From NCBI GenBank assembly GCA_964617105.1, contig CAZTWC010000148.1:1-8921 (forward strand): 8,921 nt of DNA, read 5' to 3'. Below, piece after piece: positions 5,055 through 8,921 of this stretch. Every line of letters begins with the position of its first letter. Positions within the stretch are counted from its first letter, which is position 1. A program made the translations under genes and the position numbers. The DNA is from CAZTWC01 sp964617105 [NCBI: uncultured Myxococcia bacterium]. Lineage in GTDB: Bacteria; CAZTWC01. Under the pieces are notes generated by a model that made no database searches, had not been told where the DNA came from, and saw only the letters and a list, made by a program, of their open reading frames with translations.

Positions 5055-6856
5055 GGGAGCCCTAAGGTTTTTTTCAAACCAGTAAACATTTTTAAAATAT
5101 AGGCATTATCATAGCGGTCAATATTTTCATTGGTCAATAGATCTGTATCGGCCAGAAAAAGGGTCTTGTCCTCCATGATAAATGGATGAAAATTTGACCT
5201 ATCAACTCTTTTTATCCCTCCAGAATAGCCCAGGTTGTTTTCACAGAGATAGATTGCAGAGTCATTTATCTTAATGTATGAATGCCCCCGGCGGTTTTGT
5301 TTAATAATGGCACTGCTTCTGGTCAAACCGATTTTTATTATCCGTTCATCTTCTTTGGTTCCTGCCATCTTGAATGAAAAAACCGGTTTAAAAAATTTAT
5401 CCCCTTTTAGCGGTTGACAGATTAGATTTGGGACTATTCGTAATCCCCAATATTTTGCCACTTTGCCTATGGGAGAAGGGATCTCTTTAGAGTTGGCGTC
5501 AAAAAAAGTATTTATCAGAAACGACTGGTTCGAGGAGGTGAAGGATTCTGCTGCTAAAAGCAAGTGTTCGATTTTTAACAGGCGTTGCATGTCTACAGTT
5601 TTTAAAGGATTGGCCATAACCAATCCCCAGGGCTCCGGCTCAGGTAAAGTATCTCCTCCCATAACTTTGAATTTCATATCTCTAAGCCTTTTTGCCATAA
5701 GCAACAGCCCGGAAGGGGTATCATCCACGCGTCTGGCTTGAGCGGAATGGTCGATAAAAATAGTCGGCCAGGCGGGATCGGCCTTCAACACCCAGACCGT
5801 CACCGTTACTTTTCCCAATGGGTCGCTCAAGATAATGAAATCATCGGTATGGATCTCTCCGGTAAGAATATGTTGGTTAAGCCCCGGTTCAACCTGCAGT
5901 TGTAATTTATTGGAATGGATACGTAGTTTGGTGCCAGGGGTATGGTTGACTTTTAAGTGAAGTTTTTTACCGGAAATCAGGTTAAATTGAGGGAGTATTT
6001 CTATTTTTTTCAGGGGGGAGTGTTTAAAGGTGAGCCAACGAAAAATCGTCCTGGTAAAAAGGTAGTTTTGGCTGCGGGACAGGTTTTGGCTGCTGTTCCA
6101 AAACAGTTCGCTGTCGCCAATACCTATTGCCCTTCCGCGTTGGACAGTGCCCCAGACTGCTGCTATTGACTCGGGCTGCAATTTTGAAGTTGGATAAGAT
6201 ATGAGAAAAGGATGGAATTTTTTTGGTTGGTCAATAATCAGCGGGGCGGCCCACATTAAAAAGATTTGATCCAATTCCAACAAAGGGGAACGAAACTGGG
6301 CCAGATATTTTTTTTGTTGAAGGTTATTTTGTTTATCTTCGATGAAACTGTTTAAAAAGCGAAATCCCCAATCGCTGACCAGGCTGTTCTGGAAATCAGC
6401 GGTGGAGAAGATATTATCATGCTCTCCCAGGATCAAAAGACTGCCCCCTCGCTGGGCATAGGTTTCAATGGCCAGTTTATCTTCCTGGCTATATTTTCCG
6501 TTCTTGGCAATCCCCAGCACCAAAACATCGCCGCGGCCCATTTTGGCCAGTGCTACCGGCAATGATTCCGTGACGGTGGCTGGATTATATCCCTCGGAGC
6601 GCAGCATTACCGCCAGACTGGAATAGCCCATCAGGCCTGTATCCCACAATGACCAGGCCTGACCATGACTCTGATCAAATAAAATAACCGGTTGGCTTTT
6701 AAATCGTTGAAGGAGATTATTTTGCCGGTGGAGGGGAATTGAGTCGGTCGGAAAGAGGAGACATGTCAAAAAGAAGGCCAAAGCCGGCCATGCTGGAATA
6801 CATTTGATGACCAGAGAGGAAAAACTGAAAAGATGTGTTTGGCGCGATCCTAACAA
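5045..6856 (-). CDS. Membrane-anchored unknown protein with two DUF4350-like domains
   Basis: The 603-residue product has an N-terminal hydrophobic segment (about 18-37, PAWPALAFFLTCLLFP) that should be a signal anchor or signal peptide, placing the rest outside the inner membrane. Residues 56-276 resemble DUF4350, a GldG-like Rossmann-type domain: ILFDQSHGQ, GDVLVLGIA, GGSLLILGEHD, SDWGFRF and AIGIGDSELFWN. A beta-rich stretch (about 285-358) links to residues 363-597, which look like a second, degenerate copy: TIFIDHSAQ, EHLLLAAES, KYWGLRI and TLFLADTDLLTN, in the same order. The first open codon is TTG, directly after a run of ten A; no ATG or GTG is available in any frame between this point and the preceding stop, and no Shine-Dalgarno is visible, so translation probably depends on coupling to the gene ending 22 nt upstream. 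Function is unknown; a cell-envelope role is inferred. Start uncertain. Confidence 0.8.
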   Translation of the reverse strand: MLGSRQTHLFSFSSLVIKCIPAWPALAFFLTCLLFPTDSIPLHRQNNLLQRFKSQPVILFDQSHGQAWSLWDTGLMGYSSLAVMLRSEGYNPATVTESLPVALAKMGRGDVLVLGIAKNGKYSQEDKLAIETYAQRGGSLLILGEHDNIFSTADFQNSLVSDWGFRFLNSFIEDKQNNLQQKKYLAQFRSPLLELDQIFLMWAAPLIIDQPKKFHPFLISYPTSKLQPESIAAVWGTVQRGRAIGIGDSELFWNSSQNLSRSQNYLFTRTIFRWLTFKHSPLKKIEILPQFNLISGKKLHLKVNHTPGTKLRIHSNKLQLQVEPGLNQHILTGEIHTDDFIILSDPLGKVTVTVWVLKADPAWPTIFIDHSAQARRVDDTPSGLLLMAKRLRDMKFKVMGGDTLPEPEPWGLVMANPLKTVDMQRLLKIEHLLLAAESFTSSNQSFLINTFFDANSKEIPSPIGKVAKYWGLRIVPNLICQPLKGDKFFKPVFSFKMAGTKEDERIIKIGLTRSSAIIKQNRRGHSYIKINDSAIYLCENNLGYSGGIKRVDRSNFHPFIMEDKTLFLADTDLLTNENIDRYDNAYILKMFTGLKKTLGLPQK

Positions 6857-6866
6857 TTTTTTTTTT
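6857..6866 (-). repeat. A10 homopolymer next to a TTG start
   Basis: Ten consecutive A (minus strand) abut the TTG start of the 603-residue gene. Such a run is prone to length change in replication and to sequencing error. Because it lies just upstream of the chosen start, a length change would alter the leader spacing rather than the reading frame, unless the true start lies farther upstream. Confidence 0.9.
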
Positions 6867-6878
6867 GCGGACTGGCTC

Positions 6879-7271
6879 TTATTGCTGTTTAGCGATTAAA
6901 GTTTCCAGTTTGCTGTTTTCGTCCAACAACCGGCCCAATCCCTGATTGTTCAGTCTGGTTTTATACTCGGGGGGCTGATTGCCAAACAACGTTAATCGAT
7001 TCTTGACTATCTGGTCGATGAGTTTCTCTTTTGAGCCAAATTTCTCATTGACTAACTCCTTGAAGGAATATAAGCGCAACAGTTTTTTGTTGGGAATGCG
7101 CTTTACTCTTTTACTATAATCGTCTTTACTCTCGTCCTCGTCCTTTAACAAGACATCTTTTAACTGATCGATCAACTTTTGCTTGCCGCCAAAGTTTTCC
7201 ATCACCATCTGTTTTGGGGTTAGTTTTTTTCCAGTATTTTCCTGAAAGGTTTTAAGATTTGCATTTGCCAT
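6879..7271 (-). CDS. Unknown 130-residue protein with a duplicated FG-K-KLIDQ motif, next to fliA
   Basis: I do not recognise a family for this protein. It is hydrophilic and lysine-rich, with no signal peptide or membrane segment, so it is probably cytoplasmic. Two copies of one motif are clear: residues 20-41 contain MENFGGKQKLIDQL and residues 71-92 contain NEKFGSKEKLIDQI, about 51 residues apart, with roughly half the aligned positions identical. An acidic patch (KDEDESKDD, 43-51) lies between them, and the C-terminal 20 residues could be a helix. The ATG at 7271 was chosen over upstream ATGs at 7283 and 7325 because GGAG lies six nt before it. It follows fliA by 122 nt, has a plausible promoter of its own (7307-7335), and precedes the 603-residue gene by 22 nt. 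A flagellar link is inferred from position only. Confidence 0.75.
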   Translation of the reverse strand: MANANLKTFQENTGKKLTPKQMVMENFGGKQKLIDQLKDVLLKDEDESKDDYSKRVKRIPNKKLLRLYSFKELVNEKFGSKEKLIDQIVKNRLTLFGNQPPEYKTRLNNQGLGRLLDENSKLETLIAKQQ

Positions 7272-7306
7272 GATCAACTCCATCAGCGGTTTTGGGTAAT
7301 TTTGAG

Positions 7307-7335
7307 TATATACCCTGGTTATCAATAGTTTTCAA
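7307..7335 (-). promoter_or_regulatory. Sigma-70-type promoter between fliA and the 130-residue gene
   Basis: The minus strand shows TTGAAA (7330-7335), 17 nt, then TATATA (7307-7312), overlapped by TATACT one step on. The expected start near 7300 leaves a leader of about 30 nt to the ATG at 7271. It suggests that the two unknown genes can be expressed apart from flhG-fliA. It does not fit sigma-28. Confidence 0.4.
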
Positions 7336-7338
7336 TAG
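7322..7338 (-). repeat. Two CTATTGA direct repeats, 10-bp period, over the -35
   Basis: On the minus strand CTATTGA occurs twice (7332-7338 and 7322-7328), starting exactly 10 bp apart, one helical turn. The first copy covers the -35 of the proposed promoter. This arrangement is common for activator or repressor sites that bind in tandem on one DNA face, but seven-base repeats in AT-rich DNA can arise by chance. Confidence 0.3.
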
Positions 7339-7393
7339 AGTTATTGTCCGGATGGATACTAGACTATTTTTAAATCAGATGCAAGAAAAAAGG

Positions 7394-8149
7394 TCATTGA
7401 GCCTCATGAGTAGTAATTTTATTTTTAAGGTTTATAACCGCTTCCCGGTGCAATTGGCATACTCTGGATTCAGTACACTCCAGAACCCGGCCTATCTCTT
7501 TGAAATTTAGTTCTTCAACGTAGTAGAGGCCGATAACGGTCTTTAGTTTTTGCGGTAGTTTTTCAATGGCACTACTCAAATTATCTATGGCATCATCCAA
7601 CATCAGATGGGTCAATTGCTCCGGCAGCTCATCCTGGCCCAGGAGTTGACTCCATTTGGCCATTTTTCCCTCTTCCTTGAGCCCGATATCATCGGAATTC
7701 ATAAAAATGTAACTGTTAGTCTCGTCAGATAATTTATGAAACTCTTTGAGGCTGATTTTCATTGATTTGGCCAACTCTTCCACATCTGGTTCCCGGCCTA
7801 ACTCCTGGGCTAATTTGTCCCGGGCTTTTTTTAATTTATTGGCCTTGCTGCGGGTAGTTCTGGGTAGGCTGTCCAGGGCTCGCAATTCGTCTAAAATCGC
7901 CCCTTTTATCCGAAATTCGGCGTAGGTGGGAAATTTTTTGTGGCGGTTAGGATCAAATTTTTCAGCCGCATCAATTAGCCCCATAACCCCAGCGCTGATC
8001 AAATCATTAACATCCACCTGGCCCGGCAGGCGATTGCATATTCGAAAGGCGATTTTTTTTACCAGGGCATAATTTTTTTCTACAAGAGCATTTCTGGCGG
8101 CCATTTTGCTCTGTTGCGATTTATACGCCCGGTGCTGATAATTGGTCAT
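7394..8149 (-). CDS. fliA: Flagellar sigma factor FliA (sigma-28)
   Basis: FliA directs RNA polymerase to late flagellar and chemotaxis promoters. The 251-residue product has the FliA/WhiG plan. Region 2 spans about 20-95, with VDVNDLISAGVMGLIDAAEK, FDPNRHKKFPTYAEFRIKGA and the family mark ILDELRALDSLPR. Region 3 is about 98-145 (LAQELGREPDVEELAKSM). Region 4 is about 190-245, with the helix-turn-helix LNFKEIGRVLECTESRVCQL at 214-233 that should read the -35. Region 1.1 is absent, as in the family. The ATG lies 6 nt after the flhG stop with only GAAGGGG about 14 nt upstream, so its translation is probably coupled to flhG. The flhG-fliA order is typical of polar flagellates. An anti-sigma factor FlgM is not seen in this window. 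Confidence 0.95.
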   Translation of the reverse strand: MTNYQHRAYKSQQSKMAARNALVEKNYALVKKIAFRICNRLPGQVDVNDLISAGVMGLIDAAEKFDPNRHKKFPTYAEFRIKGAILDELRALDSLPRTTRSKANKLKKARDKLAQELGREPDVEELAKSMKISLKEFHKLSDETNSYIFMNSDDIGLKEEGKMAKWSQLLGQDELPEQLTHLMLDDAIDNLSSAIEKLPQKLKTVIGLYYVEELNFKEIGRVLECTESRVCQLHREAVINLKNKITTHEAQ

Positions 8150-8155
8150 TCTGGT

Positions 8156-8921
8156 TTACGCGGCCCCTTCTGTCAAAAACTTACGCAAAAAAAACTGCAT
8201 GGATCCTTTGGGCTGCATTATTTTTTTGCTCTGGAGAATTTTGTCCGTTAGTAGAGTAATACATTTGCTGGCCACAGCCGTTGGATATAGGGACATAATT
8301 GGTTTCTGTTGAATAATGGAGTGTTCAACTTGTTTATCTCTCAGGATATAGCCGATGGGTTTCACTAATACATTTATATCTTTTTTTAGTGAAACAGTAT
8401 CGATAAATCTAATAAATTTTCGGCTAAAATGTTTCCCCTCCTCAATTGAGTCGGCCATATTGATCACCAGATTGAATTTGCTCTCCTTATATTTCACATT
8501 GGCATTTAGGACCAAACTGGCTGCATCTTTTAATGAGGTTAATTGGGGCATCACAATAAGTATTACTTCATGGGCAGCGCTGCAAAAATAGAGCACATTA
8601 TCGTGTATGCCCGCCCCTGTATCAATAAGAACAATATCAAAACAGTCCTCGAGTATCTCCAACTCCGACAGGATCAGCATCTTTTTTTCCGGCGGCAGAT
8701 CAGTTAAATTGGTAAGACCAGAGGTGGAGGGGAGAATAAACATCCCTTCAGGTCCCTGAATCAGGACATCGGTAAGTTTTTTCTCGCCGGTCATAATCTG
8801 TTCTATGGTGTATTTTGCTGACATGCCCAACATAACATCGATGTTGGCCTGACCAAAATCGGTATCTATAATCAACACCCGCTGGCCCCGGCGGGCCATC
8901 TCGTAAGCCAGGTTGACAACG
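8156..8921 (-). CDS. flhG: Flagellar number regulator FlhG (MinD-type ATPase), 3' part (N-terminus off right edge)
   Basis: FlhG (FleN/YlxH) is a MinD-like ATPase that limits the number of flagella and works with the GTPase FlhF. The visible 254 residues begin inside the helix after the Walker A loop (VVNLAYEMARRGQRVLIID), so the KGGVGKT loop and the N-terminal FlhF-activating motif are off the edge; the Met at 8899 is internal, not the start. Seen are DTDFGQANIDVMLG (the switch region, with Thr where Ala is more usual), DIVLIDTGAGIHDNVL, the PQLTSLKDAASLV segment, and a late VEHSIIQQKPIMSLYP typical of FlhG. The C-terminus, GSMQFFLRKFL, is likely the amphipathic membrane-targeting helix. flhF is expected just upstream outside the window. 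The stop is 6 nt before fliA. Confidence 0.92.
   Translation of the reverse strand, partial: VVNLAYEMARRGQRVLIIDTDFGQANIDVMLGMSAKYTIEQIMTGEKKLTDVLIQGPEGMFILPSTSGLTNLTDLPPEKKMLILSELEILEDCFDIVLIDTGAGIHDNVLYFCSAAHEVILIVMPQLTSLKDAASLVLNANVKYKESKFNLVINMADSIEEGKHFSRKFIRFIDTVSLKKDINVLVKPIGYILRDKQVEHSIIQQKPIMSLYPTAVASKCITLLTDKILQSKKIMQPKGSMQFFLRKFLTEGAA

Noticed and set aside
5070-5084. GGTTT/AAACC hairpin near the convergent gene ends
   Set aside because: It lies within the coding end of the 603-residue gene and no U-tract follows on either strand.
7334-7370. Sigma-28-like TAAA...GACAATAA upstream of the 130-residue gene
   Set aside because: The two elements are about five bases too far apart for a FliA promoter, and the GCCGATAA match is poor.
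7386-7409. Possible intrinsic terminator at the end of fliA (minus strand)
   Set aside because: The stem is about six weak base pairs with a bulge and a 3-nt loop, overlapping the stop codon; a T6 run follows, but stability looks too low to call.
8899-8921. Met at 8899 as the start of flhG
   Set aside because: The frame stays open to the window edge and the upstream residues VVNLAYE match the FlhG helix after Walker A, so the true start is outside.

Overview
The window reads as a chromosomal motility and chemotaxis neighbourhood of a Gram-negative, flagellated bacterium, moderately AT-rich. The CheV sequence style, the flhG-fliA order and a second FlhG-like ATPase carrying a type II secretion ATPase N-terminal domain fit a Desulfobacterota (former Deltaproteobacteria) genome. 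That placement is inference from family resemblance; no rRNA or other marker gene is present.

Layout. All genes but one lie on the minus strand, so in transcription order one reads from the right edge leftwards. Right block (8921 to 5045): flhG (3' part only, a MinD-type ATPase controlling flagellar number), fliA (sigma-28) 6 nt downstream, a 122-nt gap with a plausible sigma-70 promoter, a 130-residue unknown protein with an internal duplicated motif, and 22 nt further a 603-residue membrane-anchored unknown protein made of two divergent copies of a DUF4350-like domain. Centre: one small plus-strand gene (4755-5054) encoding a 99-residue protein with a Cys/His cluster; its end overlaps the end of the 603-residue gene by 10 nt. 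Left block (4464 to 1): a FlhG/MinD-like ATPase with an N-terminal T2SSE_N (MshEN-like) domain, a MutS-like ATPase lacking the mismatch-recognition and connector domains, cheV (CheW-receiver fusion) and the 5' part of miaB (tRNA methylthiotransferase). Spacings of 42, 15 and 81 nt and one orientation suggest a single transcription unit, probably started at an extended -10 promoter near 4539.

How the genes may work together. FlhG and FliA are standard flagellar placement and late-gene control. CheV couples receptors to CheA and adapts by phosphorylation. The FlhG-like paralogue could position a polar structure (pilus, secretion or chemosensory machinery), but this is inference. The MutS-like protein has intact ATPase motifs but no mismatch-binding domain, so its job in a chemotaxis operon is unclear. 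MiaB is housekeeping.

The 290-bp divergent spacer (4465-4754) holds promoters in both directions, a leader hairpin and several inverted repeats. No tRNA, rRNA, CRISPR array, insertion sequence or phage gene was seen.
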